Shown: positions 46,115 through 58,213, numbered from the stretch's first letter. The stretch: DNA of 64,000 bases from Cordilura impudica (GCA_963682025.1 OY821518.1:147314731-147378730), one strand, 5' to 3'. The notes: generated by a model from the letters alone, not told the origin. Program-made: numbers and translations.

Positions 46115-46434
46115 TATTGTAAATGGAAAATTAACGAAAACCCCAATATCGAAAAAAATCTACGATCAGAATTGAAAAATTCTGAATTTCGGGATTTGCA
46201 AATGGTCCTCCTGATTGGCATACATATCATATACATAGTATCATATAACCATCTTTGACCGACTAAAATACTAATTGTTTAAAGTTGTTCTAAGCGCGCA
46301 TTTGGTTAAGACTAAGATTATATTTTGTATTCATCCCTTACCTCTCAACATGCCGACATGATTACAACATACGTTTGGTAAGTATTTTTGCCTTTAGATT
46401 GATAAAACGGGATAAAACTCACACCACACTTAAA
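46115..46434. other. Spacer
   Basis: No gene or nameable repeat. Confidence 0.35.
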
Positions 46435-47065
46435 ACAAGTAAGCAAATTATAGTCTGTTTAGCAGGACTATACGTTATTGGCTATGGAAAGAAAATATAA
46501 TGAACCAAGTTTTAGTGGCATTGTCATTAAATTGTGTCCTTGGATTATATTTTTCTATGAGGACCAAGTCAACAAATGGACCGATAATTACCATATTTAT
46601 TCATTTGTTTTATACGAAAACATACATAAAGCAAATGTGGGAAAGATTTGTGCAATATATTTGGTTTTTTATAGATTTGAGCGAACATCGGGAAGTATCT
46701 TTACATGGAAACTATGACAAAAAGTTGTTAGTCATGTTACATGGACTTCTTGCTTATGTGTGTAATTTGGATCATACAGTACTTTACTTCAATCTCATAG
46801 AATTTTTTTATGTACATGGACCAATTTTAAAAAATTTCAGTAGCGATCGTCCTATGGCTGACATAAGCCTATACAGTAAATGTCGTAAAACATATTCATA
46901 CTTTCATTTTTATTGCAAGGTTTACATGGACAGACGGGAAGTGATTGTGAGTTGATCGTTATAATAAAAGGTGGGTCGAGGAAAAATATTTTTGGTAGTT
47001 ACAAAAATCAGCTTAAATTCATTAAAGCATCACTACATTATGGTATATGTTATGCAATTATGAGC
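46435..47065 (-). mobile_element. HINE-2 element, old copy
   Basis: aacaagtaagcaaattat, a mutated palindrome (agtctgtttagcaggact) and the HINE-2 block order through tttacatggacagacggg, then gatcgttataataaaag and a decayed 5' end. The (GGAC) tract has shrunk. The frames at 46478-46717 and 46500-46955 are read-throughs of this element. Confidence 0.8.
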
Positions 47066-47939
47066 TAATTTACGAAACATTATAGCAAGATTTTAGAGAA
47101 GGGGTCCTTGGTCAAACTAAGAGGATATAGAAAATTAATATTAACCAAATTCGAGTGCCTTTATTATGAGTTTGTAGCAGCAGACATGAAAAAGTTCATA
47201 TTATAAAATATTTTTATATGAGGCATAGATCGAAAAATAGACCGATCAAGATCATTTTTGGCTAATTCACTTTTATTTTTGAATAGCATATGAGTCGTTC
47301 AGTGGATAAAGGGAATGAGTCCATTTTTTGTGTTTTTGAGATTTAGCGTGGATACATTTCCTTTTATGACTAACAATGTATGGTAAAAATTTTGTTTTCA
47401 AATTTCAACGGAAACCCCCTTTTAAAGACAAAACATTTTTTTGTACGAAACACAAAATTTTTATTTTCAGTGGAAAAAGGGAATAAGTCCACGCTTGCAT
47501 TTATATTGCATTAAACACTTGTTAACTTTGCTTTTAATCACTCTTATTTGTTTCTATTTCTTGCCTCTCTTCGAGCTTTCGCTACCTGCCAATTTTTTGT
47601 GTTCTTTAAATTGTTGTTGTACTTAGTTGATTGCTGCATGAGCGCAGCAATCGGAAGCGTAACTTTAATCCAACTTTATGCTTTATTACATATGAATTCG
47701 ACCTTTGATCGCTGTTATGATATCGCTGTGGTTAGAAGAGTTTCTAATTTAGTAAGCGCAGTGAGTGCAGATCGGTCGTAACCTTCGTCGTAAGTTACAA
47801 CCTTCCTGCTAAAAAGCATTTGAAAAAGATTTCGTAAAAATATTTTAATTATTTGACCTGCGCATATTAAGTAAGTAAAGTTGAATAGTATTTTTTTAAA
47901 TATTATAAATATTAAAGTTTACTATTTATGGTTAAATAG

Positions 47940-49860
47940 TGCCAAGAATGACGACAACAACAACAATGAGGTCAATGTCGAAAGTGGTGATTCCGATTGT
48001 TCATCAGTTGGCTTTCTACGTGTCTCAAAAAGGTGAGTGACAAGAATTATAACTTCGGTTTCATCGTCAAATAATGATGATGAACTGGCAACGATCTCAG
48101 TTGGGCAAAAGCGACGACGAAATACTATTGAATGGCGAAAAAATTTAAGAAAGTTTCGTCGAATCAACGGTTTGCAATACACAAATAGCTCAGGCTCTAT
48201 TGTATCAGCAAAAACATTTGCGGATGTAGTTTGTCGATGCAAACGTAACTGTAATTCCAAAATTACAGTTTACCAAAGAAAAGCAGCGTTGACATCCTTT
48301 TTTAACTTAAACTCCCATACATAACAAAATATTTTTATTAGAGGTTGCGTTGCGTCGAAAATAGTTGAAAGACAGCGTCCAAGAAATGATAATCCAAAGC
48401 AGAGATTTCGTACTTTTTCGTATTCTATTCGAATACCAGACCATGGCGAAATTCCTGTCTGCAAAAACTATTTTTTGTACACCTACCACATAAGCAAAAA
48501 ACGACTTTTTAATTGCAGTAAAAAAATTCAGGTTTCAGAATTAATAGACCAGCGGGAAAAACACATTCGAACTAATAAAACTGAAGACACACCCATCATT
48601 AATCATATAAAATCATTTCCGGCTTATACTAGCCATTACAGCAGATCGCATAATCCGCAGCGCAAGTAATTAAATTCCAACTTAAACATAAGAAAAATGT
48701 ACGACCTTTATGTTGAGAAGTGTAAGTCGGACAGTCTTGAAACTGTAAAAGAAAAATTTTACTACCATATTTTTTCTACGAAATTCAACTTACATTTCAA
48801 ACACCCATCCAAAGATACTTGTCAAATGTGCGATTTACTAGAAATGAGAATTAAGTCATCGGTGGACAATATTATCTCAATACAAGAAAAGAAGTGCCAC
48901 GTATTAAAAGCTCAAACAGCCCGAAGCCAAATAACAGCGGATAAACTATCTGCTTCCGAAAGCACTTATGTGTTTTGTTTCGATTTGCAAAAAGCCTTAA
49001 CTTTTCCCAAGTTAACCACATCAAGTGCTTATTACAAACGTAATTTGAACGTATATAACTTAGGATTCCATGAGTTTCAAAACAATGCTAGAGACATGTT
49101 GCTTGGCCAGAAACTGAAGGATCACGAGGCTCGCAAGAAATCGCATCTTGTTTGGTCAAATACACAAAAATGTTTGCTGATACGCACGATCGGATTGTTT
49201 TGTGGTCTGACTCATGTATTGGAAAAATAGAAATATCAAAACTGTCTTAAGTTTACTGAAATTAGTTCAAAGTACTGATGTAAAAGCTAAGCCGATTGAA
49301 ATGAAATTTATAGTAAGCGGACATACCTACTTACCAAATGATGCCGCTTTCGCCGTTATTGAGTCGAAGGCAAAAAAAAATTCGGCACATTTATTCGCCA
49401 AATGATTGGATAAATATAATCGCAACATGCAAAAGAAAGGAACAGTTTCGAGTGGTTAAAATGACCCATTTTGATTTTTCTCTACAAAATCTTTGGAAAA
49501 TAACGTTTGCAATCGCAAAACCAATACCGCGGGAAAACCGGTAAACTGGCTCCAAATGAGGTGGATCAAACTAGAGAGATCGAAACCATGGGTAATACAA
49601 TATAAAAATAATTTCGATGAAAATTTTGGAGTTGAAAATATAAACATAAGAAAGGTAAAGTAATGTTATTGAATAGCGTGAGTCAAAGTCTATTGTATCC
49701 TGAAACTAGAGCTATAACAAAAGAAAAGAAAAAGGATATGATTGATTTATTAAAATATATCCCTCCTGTGTACCATACTTTCTATAAAAACTTGAAACCA
49801 GTATCAAGTCAGAAAGATTATTCTGAAGAAGACGTAATATTTTGTTAAATTTGTTGTACT
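47940..49860 (+). pseudogene. DDE transposase-like gene of the unclassified transposon
   Basis: One reading frame runs from about 47940 to 49215 and is broken only by single stops at 48034, 48322 and 48667. It encodes an acidic Asn/Asp-rich start, an RRNTIEWRKNLRKFRRING block, a Cys cluster (VVCRCKRNC), HPSKDTCQMCDLLEMRI, and FDLQKALTFPKL with YYKRNLNVYNLGFHEFQ. A frameshift at about 49215 leads to LWSDSC followed by NRNIKTVLSLLK and VSGHTYLPNDAAFAVIE, with more shifts before LYPETRAITKEKKKDMIDLL (to 49848). The Asp in FDLQ, the Asp in WSDSC and an acidic residue in the last block are plausible DDE residues (inference). I know this order from multicopy insect hypothetical proteins. Confidence 0.75.
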
Positions 49861-50336
49861 TACGATTCATTTAAAAAGAAATTTTTTTAGTTATTTTTTC
49901 TTTTAAAAAGAAGAAATTTTTTATGTTTTTTTTTAAGTTCATTAAAAATAAAACTGTGAGAATGCACTGAACTAAAAAAACAAATTATCTGCAGCCTTTT
50001 TTTTTTTTTTTTGCAAAATTATAAAAAAAATTACTCTTTCCAAAATATCCTAATTCAATTAAATCACTTCGCGAGGTAAGCCAATATTTAGATGGATATT
50101 TTTCTTTTTATTTCCGAACGAATGCTCAAAGTCAAAACATAATTAATTTGCATTTTTACGCTATCGATTTTAACAACAAAATATTTGGTGGACTTATTCC
50201 CTTTTTCCACTGAAACTCTTATCAATAAAAACGTATTTGTATCATATTAACAGGTTTTGTGAACACATACACCTACATACTAACATTATATATTTACAAA
50301 TTGTAAAAAAAGCCCTAATAATTAATTTTGCTATTT

Positions 50337-51082
50337 ATACCCTATACCACTATGTGGTTTGGGTATAATGACTTTGTGCTGCTGTTTGTAACAACCAAAA
50401 ATATTTGACCTAGACCCATCTTTAATTATACCGATCGAATCAGAATCACTTTCTGAGTTGATTTAACAATGTCCGTCCGTCCGTCCGTCCGTCCGTCCGT
50501 CTGTGTGTCCATGTAAAGCTTGTAATCAAACTGCAGGTCGCAAATATGAATATATTTTGATGAAATTTGGTATATAAGCTTTTATCGGCCATGGGATGAA
50601 CGCTATTGAAATTGGTGAGAATCGGTCCATGTTCAGACCTAGCCCCCATACAAATTACCCATATGAAATCGACATAAATTGCCATAAGATCCAAATTGTC
50701 ATATAGATCTTACTCAAATTGGGTTTGTATGCGTTCATTACATCCACTAATGAGTAGTCCAAAAATGATCCCTTTGACCCCATATAGAGCTTCTTCCCGA
50801 TCTTCTCAAATTCTGTTTGTACATATTTTTGCAAAATACAAGAGACTTTACCAAACATGATCAGGATCGGTCCATTTTTGGACCTAGCCCCTTTATAGAT
50901 ATAGCATCCGATATGAACTTTTTTATATCTGCAGCCAAAAAAATTAATAAAAATCCCACTCAAATTTGGTTTTTGCTTATTTTCTATGTCCAGTTAGTTG
51001 GGCCTAAGAGATAGGGTTTCTAAACGCATGGTATAGGGTATCGTATAGTCGGTCTAGACCGACTATAATTTTCTTACTTGTT
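50337..51082 (+). mobile_element. HINE-2 element, young copy
   Basis: Nearly identical to 36843-37621, including the perfect palindrome agtcggtctagaccgact and a (GTCC)n tract at about 50471-50500. It lacks about 41 bp after cttcccgatcttct (near 50805). It lies inside the unclassified transposon, near its right end. Confidence 0.94.
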
Positions 51083-51510
51083 TAGTTTTGAGTTTTGTTC
51101 TAACAACTAGTTTTAAAGTCAACGTCAACTGTTCTGTCGTTTTTCTCCATTTCAAATTTTTGGACTCATTCCCTTTATCCACTGAACGACTCATATATAA
51201 ACTAAAATTGAGAAAAATCTGTGAAATATATTTGTTGTTTGATAGATTTAAGTGAAATTCAGGCAACAGCTTTATATGAGGACTTCACCAAAGAATGGTC
51301 CTATAGAGTTTATTTTTGGAGTTCTTATTTATGGATGTAATAACAATTCCAAATTGGACCGATATCTAGTGATAATCTGTTATTTGTAGGGCTAGGTCTG
51401 AATAAGCACCAATTTTCACCAAATTTCATCAAAATATATATGGAGAGAGACAGACATTGCCAAATCGACTCAGAAAGTGATTCTGATACATATATAGATT
51501 GTTTTTTCTA

Positions 51511-52388
51511 AAAATTTTTAACATTGTTTCTATGTTTTTCTCTTGATTGATGATATTGTATATCTCGAAAATGACAGAAAATCAAGCAGATAAAATATGT
51601 ATAAAAATCACAATTAAGTGCACACCAAAGAATCTCATCCGCCCAAAAAAAAAAACGCGAAGAAACCATACGCCGAACCTGGGAATACCTGGGAAAAAAG
51701 TATTTAATGAGTTCGTATAAAAAAAAAAATCGGCAACCGAATTGATCTAAATTTTAACAACTGTATTTTCGATTGCATCAACAGCAATGAAATATCAGCT
51801 AACCATTTTCTACCCTGATAAATTATTAACTGTTAAGGCAACAGAATTTTATTCGTAATCGTAATCGGTTTCAGAAAAAATAGAGTTTTATACACGTTTA
51901 TTTTTTTGAGCTCTTCGAATTATGATTGCGACTGAGGAATTGATCAATGTTCAAATTTGCTCAAAATTCAGTTCAAGGACGAAAACGTTTATAGAGGTCA
52001 TCACAGGTCGAAGTAAATTTTTAAGCAAGCCTAGATTTTTGCACAAAATGGGAAAGTATGAAAATTTTACACCTGCACAAATATATTTTGCATTACACGC
52101 AAAATGTTCATTTGCTTCCGCATCGGGTTCGCCTTTTTGCGCAGACAATTTTTGTTATATTTAGTTTACTTAAATTTTAAACATTTCACTTTCTAAAGAT
52201 AGAAAAAACTCGATAATCCGGATATTTGATTCCAGAGCCATACTGGATTACCAAGTTTCCCTACTATCGAGATTTTTTACCTTTGCCTTTTTTAATAAGA
52301 GAGACTGTGTAAATATATTGTTAATTACCAGGGAAATCAAAAATGTGCTCTAAAAAACTGTTTTATGTGCTAATGTATTTAAAAAAAA
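51511..52388. other. Gene-free interval
   Basis: The overlapping frames at 51922-52164 and 51951-52148 on opposite strands show no family signature. Nothing else recognised. Confidence 0.4.
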
Positions 52389-52612
52389 TAATTTATTGCA
52401 AAAATGCAAATTTGAAAAACAAGAAAGTTTATAGGGTATAATGTATTTTTTAAGGAATACCTTAAATTTTACAAAAAATATAAAAAATATTTTTAAAAAA
52501 TAATTTATTGCAAAAATGAAAATTTGAAAAACAAGAAAGTTTATAGGGTATAATGTATTTTTTAAGGAATACCTTAAGTTTTACAAAAAATATAAAAAAT
52601 AGGTTGCAAATC
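52389..52612. repeat. Tandem duplication, two 112-bp units
   Basis: Units start at taatttattgcaaaaatg at 52389 and 52501. They share aacaagaaagtttatagggt, ataatgtattttttaaggaa and taccttaa-ttttacaaaaa with only a couple of differences. Non-coding, recent. Confidence 0.92.
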
Positions 52613-54132
52613 ATGAAAATCAAAATTCCTTCGGAGGAATATTTATGTTCGTTAAAGGGTTAAGTACAAAAAGTATCTGACTTCCAGTTCTCAAAGCATT
52701 ATGTTGAAAAATATACAAACAAATATAAACATTCATATACCTTCCGACATTTACAAGTATCATGTATCATGGTAATTATAGATGACTTTAACAAAATGAA
52801 TTTCCCACTAGCCAACCATCCAGACGACTAAGATTTAAGGCTCAAACCTACATTATGCCCAAATGAACCATGTGCAATGGTCACGTGTCATGCTGTTGTA
52901 TTTTAAATCTTTGTGATAGTGAATTATGAGCTACACACGCACTCGCACGAACGCACACACACACTCACCCTATCGCTTTGAAAGTTTTCTCTCGAACTAT
53001 GATTGTACTCAAGGAATGAATGTCATAGAAAAAGCAACCGTCAGCACAGGAAGTGCCAATAAGAACTTGTCAATATTGACTGATTATCTACGGGTACTTG
53101 CAATAGATGAATCGTTCTAAACAAAGTACACAAACAATTTTTCTTTTGAAAAGATTCTTACATCGTTACTATTACGTTTATATATACAAGTTTGCAATTG
53201 TATTAATAAGTATGTGTACAGCAGAGATTCACAAAGATACGGTAGTTATTAATCAACCCCTAATGAAAACGGAATAATAAACTGTTACCAACACTGTGAG
53301 ACTTGAGATGTTGTATTAATGTTGACAAGAAGAAAACCATAAATTATTTATTTCGATCTATGCGGCGTAATAAAATGTCAATAGTTATATTGCGATGGAA
53401 ATGGAAGTTCGATATCTCAAGCAACTCGAACAAAAATTCATAATGCCTTTAAAGCACCAAACGTATTTGTTTGCAAAAACTAAAGTTATCCCCATTTATA
53501 TCGCAGTGCACAGAGAATATACATATACCGAACATTTGTTCTGGTAGCGAACTTATGTTATAACATCCGACATTAAGTTCTTTTAACCCAATTTCGCTTG
53601 TGTTAATCGAATACTTTAGTTATTGATTCGATTAGCAGCAAATCTGTTATACCCTCTGCTACTCTGTGGTTAAAAAAAATGGCTGAACAAACAATTATTC
53701 ATGAAAAATATTATCAAAAATTTATTAACCTTCTGCTTTGAAGTTTTTTTAAAATATCTTTACAAAAAAAATAAACATATACTTTTTAGTATATCGAGGG
53801 CTACGTGTGACATATTCGTATGGTCGATATGTAGTCTTCAGTATGAAATAATATTATTATTTTATTGCTTTAAAAATACATTTTTTGTTGAAAAAAATCA
53901 GTTAACAAAAAAAATTTTTGGTGTCAAATTGTTTGCCACAAATTCAAAATAAAAGTGTTTTTCTAAATATTTTGCTCAAATGAAGAATGATGAATATTCA
54001 AGTAAAACTAAAAATTATTTTAAAAAAAAAACAGTAAAAAAGAAATTTAACATTTGTGTTAGTGTGACAAAGCTTTAATGGGTAATCCATTATTGCATGA
54101 AAAATCCAGATTTTTATATTTAGATCCACATA
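52613..54132. other. Gene-free interval
   Basis: Contains a CA-rich tract (gcacacacacactcac, about 52951-52967) and many short AT-rich frames (for example 52926-53120, 53701-53952) without domain character. Confidence 0.4.
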
Positions 54133-54505
54133 TCGCACCTGTACCTCTAAAGTGAGTCAACTCAAAATTTTTAAATTTTCACTTTTTGCAAGAAAACGAT
54201 ACACAGTGGTCATATCTATCCACTGTAAAAATCTCATATCGGTTTATCTAGTCTTTCGAAAAAAAAATTCCGGTTGTAACCCTCTTTGTGCTATATGAGT
54301 AGCTTCTTTAGAATCCACTAAAAAAACACATTTTGAGTTGCATCCAAAAAAACTTGTTATTTTTGATGATCACTGAAAAAATCGCAAAAACAACTACTGT
54401 TGTATACTTACTATTCGCAATTCTTTACAATGAAACAACTGTTTTTAAATTTATAGTAAATATTTGTACATTTTGAGTTGACTCACTTTAGAGGTACAGG
54501 TGCGA
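54133..54505. mobile_element. Small TIR element (MITE) with perfect 36-bp ends
   Basis: Left end tcgcacctgtacctctaaag continuing tgagtcaactcaaaat; the right end is its exact inverse over 36 bp. TA flanks both ends, within a longer CATA...TATG context. 373 bp, no ORF. Tc1/mariner-type MITE by target. Confidence 0.9.
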
Positions 54506-54632
54506 TATGTATATGTACAGGTATTGGTATTATGTGTTTTGAAATTAAGTATATATACGAATATAATAAATAATAGCTAATATATTAAACGCATTGTAAA
54601 AAATATATGTTTATATGTTTTGTAATAATATA
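54506..54632. other. Short spacer
   Basis: AT-rich, nothing recognised. Confidence 0.3.
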
Positions 54633-55238
54633 CTAGAGACCCGTGCTGCTCCGCAGCATTATATTATATTATATTAATTTTTATGATGAGCCGTGAGTGT
54701 TCTTTGACTTGTGTCAACAGCCTACGTGAATTAGAACTCCAGTTATAGAGGTTTGAGTGAAGGAAAATATTGAAAAATATTGAAAAAATTTAATGTAAAG
54801 TTGATTGTGCACACATAACTTTCCTCAAACTCAACGAATTTAAACAGTTAATCTGTACGTTAACTTTCGTATTACATTACATAATTACATAATGTAAAAT
54901 TGATTCTGCATGCATAAATTTGCTGAAACTCAACGATTTTAAACAAAGCTCAAAAGAAAGAGCTTGATCCACTGAGTGTTCTAAGACTTCTTTCAACAAC
55001 CTACGTTATTTAGAACTCTAGTTGTAGAGAGTTTGAGTGAAAGAAAATATTGAAAAAAATCTTCAAAAAATCGCGTTTGAGTATAAGTTGAGTAAGGTGG
55101 GAGTTGAGTAAATTTCAATGATTGATGATATATCTGTGTCTAAATACCTTTCATTAAAAAAAAAATTAAGGATATCGGCCGGATAGAACGGCCAGACGGA
55201 CTCGGATTAGTTTTCATAAATTATTTTAATATATAAGA
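54633..55238 (-). mobile_element. Helitron, non-autonomous
   Basis: Minus strand 5' end TCTTATATATTAAAATAA after host A (55238); 3' end gcagcacgggtctCTAG before host T (54633). Two internal copies of the gttgtagagagtttgagtg / gttatagaggtttgagtga block (about 54736 and 55021) with shared agaactc and tgaaaaat flanks indicate an internal duplication of ~285 bp. No ORF. Confidence 0.82.
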
Positions 55239-55257
55239 TGATGTTTCTCTAAGTTCA

Positions 55258-58041
55258 CAGTGATGCCAGTAGATTTTTTGTGAAATACCTACGCTTATGA
55301 AAAAAATCCGATTTTTCCCTACATTCCCAAAAATTTTCCCCTACACTTTTTCATTTAAATTGAAAAAAAAAAATGTTTTAAAAACAAAAGTGAATTGTAT
55401 TTCATTTAAATAAGTACATTGCATGTATCATAAAATAAAAATAAGAATAAAAAGTTTGTACATTAAATTCAGGTGCAATAAAAAGTTTAAGAATTAATCA
55501 TAAAGTTCCTTTGTGGTAAATTTTTCAAAATGGTTTTTGGTGCATTTAAAATTGGTGCAGTTTTTTCCACTATTCTGTAAAAAGGATCTTATAATACAAA
55601 TAGAACTCAAATTTGTGTGGCTCAATTTGTTTCTTTTTTTGGTACGAACATCAGTAATAATGGAGAAGATCCTTTGGGCATCAGCATTTGCATGGGGTAA
55701 TCCAAGTAAAATTTTAACCAAATTTGATAAATTTGGAAACACTATTTCATCTGAAAAATTTTTCGTTTTAATTATTTTTGTCCAAAATTGAACTACGTCC
55801 ATTTTTTCAAAATTTTTAATTTCAGTTTTAAAAAAATTATACTCCAATGTGGAGAACATTCTTCTAAAATATCATTAAGGTTTAAGTTAAATTTTTTACA
55901 TAATAAATTGAATGTAAAATCTTCTTTGTTTTCTCCAAAAACGTTATTTGGATTCAAGAATTCCATTTCTTTAAAAATAGATTCAAATTTTAGTGGAAGT
56001 CTTTTTTGAATTTCTTCAAGATCCGTTATATAAAATTGAAGGCAATCAGATTTAATTTGATTGACATTTTGCTCTGGTAGTTTTTTTAAAAATTCTTCAC
56101 ACTCATATCCAACAAATACTTCCTTAATGGGTAATGAATTATGCGGTGATCGAACCAAACAATTAACCTTTAATTCCGATTTTTTTATGCAATTTTGACC
56201 AAGCTTCAAAAATATTTTGGTTGATTCAGAATGGGGCACGTGAATTAGAGGCTTTTTTGATTGAAAAAGAGCATTTAGAGAGTTAAAATAATTCAAAACG
56301 TACTTTAGAAAAAGTAAATACGCCTTGTTGCACTCATTAGTAAGTTCGTTGTAAATCAGTTCAGCAGATTTCAATTTATCTCGAGCATAGCTAAATTTAA
56401 AATATTCAAGAAGAGCTTGCCAATTTGATAATATACGCTCTATACATTTTTGGTGAGATAACCATCTGGTAGCTGAAGTTCTCAATATTTTACGTTTTTC
56501 TTCATAAAATATTACTTGGAATTCTTCCAACTCTGCACACCTCTTCGAGCTGCCAGATATATAAGATCCAATTTGACGAATTAATTCTTCTGGGGCTATA
56601 GGTAAAGTAAAACAGCCCTTGTTGGCTATTATTGCTGCCGAGTGGCATATACATTTTATTGTAATAGCACCAGGATTATCTTCCAGTAAACGGGAAGAAA
56701 ATGAATTAAATTGTCCCACCATAACATTCGCTCCATCACAAGATAAACCTATTATATTAGAAAATGAAATTGAATAACTCAAAATGCATTCTTTGAAAGA
56801 CTTGTCCAACGCCTCTGCGCTGCAATCTGTTCCAACATGTAGCAGATCTAAAAGTTGTACCACTACTTCTTCTCGCTCTTCATCAAAAAACCTAACAAGA
56901 ACGCACATTGTCTTGCTGGAACATACGTCAGTGCTTTCGTCCACAAGTACAGAGAATTTGTATTGTTGTAGTTTTGTTATTAAAATAGATTTTTGTTCAT
57001 TAGCCAATACGTTTTTTATTATTTTTGTACACTTTGTTCTTCCCAATTTGCTTTTTTGTATAATATGGGAATCCGGGACTATTTCTTTTAGAAGTGGTAC
57101 TAAGTGGTCTATTATATGAAAGGCTACATTGTGCTCCGCAAAAAAAAAGGCTTATGCGCATTTCAAAATTAGCAACGGGGTCAGCCACTACAGCTTGTTT
57201 TTCAAAAAATTTGTCCACTGGCTTAGTGTTATTTATAGATGAAACATTTTTTTGGTGTAATTTTGTTGAAGCATGTTTGCTAAGCTCGGATCTTCCACAA
57301 TTTAACACTTTTCCGCATGATTTACACTTGCATTTAAATTTGTCTTCCTTTATTTCCATTAACCACCCTCTAAATTCATCCGCTTCCAACCACTGAGAAC
57401 GAAACATTTGTTTTCGGTATTTTTTTGGCTGGTTTTCATTTTCAGAAGAATCTGACGAATCTGAGAACATTTTCTGTGTTATAAAGTAAAGGTTGTTAAT
57501 TAAGTCAATTGTTATTAAGTATTCAATTAAACTTACGTAGTGATCGATGTTTATAAAATAAATTTATCTTTGAATAAAATTAGTTTTATGCTTAACTTAA
57601 AAAACTACGTTAATGTGGATTTTTTTCTTTGAAAATTCAGCCTACTACGAAAAATAGTAACTGATATCCATCATATTTCATATTCATACTTGCCACTTGC
57701 CACAAATATAAACGTCAATATGCAACAAACTGTCAAAAACTACTATTGTTGGCAGATAGTTAAGTAAAAACTTTTTAGTGTTGTCAACACATTATATTTT
57801 ATAATCGACTTTTTTGTTATTTTACAACATTTTGAATAAAAAACGATTTAAAAACTATTTTTTTTTTTTTTTTTTTTTGAAAATTTTATTAAAAACTATT
57901 TTTTTTTTTTTAATGGATTTTTCAAAAAAGTACCTACATTTTAACAAAAAAAAAAAAAATCTGTCCGATTTTCCCTACGCAATCAATTTGATGGTAAAAA
58001 TACCTACATGTAGGGATTTTTCCCTACTTCTGGCAACACTG
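55258..58041 (-). mobile_element. hAT element with decayed transposase
   Basis: Ends cagtgatgccag (left) and, inverted, cagtgttgccag (right) are the hAT-type CAGTG...GCC form, one mismatch in 12. Near both ends a gtagggaaaaat/tttccctac block is repeated, a likely subterminal binding motif. A clean 8-bp duplication is not visible at the flanks. 2784 bp. Confidence 0.87.
55494..57470 (-). pseudogene. hAT transposase with two homopolymer frameshifts
   Basis: The start at 57470 gives a Ser/Glu-rich leader and then a BED-type zinc finger (CKCKSCGKVLNC, with His in LSKHASTKLHQ), the DNA-binding domain. A frameshift in the A-run near 57140 leads to the catalytic region: FSVLVDESTDV (first Asp), IIGLSCDGANVM (second Asp) and CICHSAA, GSYISGSSKRCAEL and a TRWLSHQKC block. 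A second shift near 55825 leads to the C-terminal dimerisation block LLGLPHANADAQRIFSI with NKLSHTNLSSI. All domains of a ~650-residue transposase are present. It matches proteins often annotated as ZNF862-like or SCAN-domain 3-like. Confidence 0.92.
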
Positions 58042-58213
58042 GTTCCGGTTATAAATATATATTGCAGTGCATCCTCTGGAAACATTTTGTGGTGATTCTC
58101 GTAAGATAAAATATTTCGAAAAAGCCCCCAAAATGTATTAAAAATTAATTGATTTATCTGTTTTAAATTTTTCATTTGTTGAGAGATATTTTATAATTCC
58201 TCGGGTCTGCTAG
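58042..58213 (+). mobile_element. Helitron 3' end
   Basis: cctcgggtctgCTAG followed by host T at 58210-58213 fits a Helitron 3' end; the cgggtct motif is shared with the 54633 element. The 5' end is not found, possibly displaced by the hAT insertion. Confidence 0.5.

Larger units (their letters stand above)
47292..51192 (+). mobile_element. Unclassified TIR DNA transposon with 4-bp ATAT duplication
   Basis: The terminus gagtcgttcagtggataaag, continuing ggaatgagtcca, is repeated inverted and without mismatch over 32 bp at the right end. ATAT flanks both sides (47288-47291 and 51193-51196). A variant of the same motif, cagtggaaaaagggaataag plus tccac, occurs again inside in inverted orientation at 47468-47493 and 50188-50212, giving double ends. 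Without the HINE-2 copy it is about 3.16 kb. Long perfect ends, a 4-bp AT-rich duplication and the encoded protein point to a DDE superfamily. Sola is a candidate because of the 4-bp duplication, but I cannot confirm it. Confidence 0.9.
47085..51510 (-). mobile_element. HINE-2 element, old copy interrupted by a transposon
   Basis: 47085-47291 carries the 3'-side HINE-2 blocks (agaggatatagaaaattaa, gacatgaaaaagttcatat, atcgaaaaatagaccgatca). 51193-51510 continues in the correct order (gagaaaaatctgtg, gatagatttaagtgaa, ggatgtaataac, gctaggtctgaa, atcgactcagaaagtgattc). The TIR transposon at 47292-51192 sits between the halves. The palindromic terminus is not recognisable. Confidence 0.8.

Noticed and set aside
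46500..46955. 151-codon ORF
   Set aside because: It is a read-through of an old HINE-2 copy; its parts match non-coding blocks of other copies.
47548..47781. 77-codon ORF with hydrophobic segment as a membrane protein
   Set aside because: Lies in the 5' non-coding part of the TIR transposon; starts with a poor context and has no family signature.
55258..58041. An 8-bp target duplication for the hAT element
   Set aside because: Flanks taagttca and gttccggt do not match, so I claim only the inverted ends.
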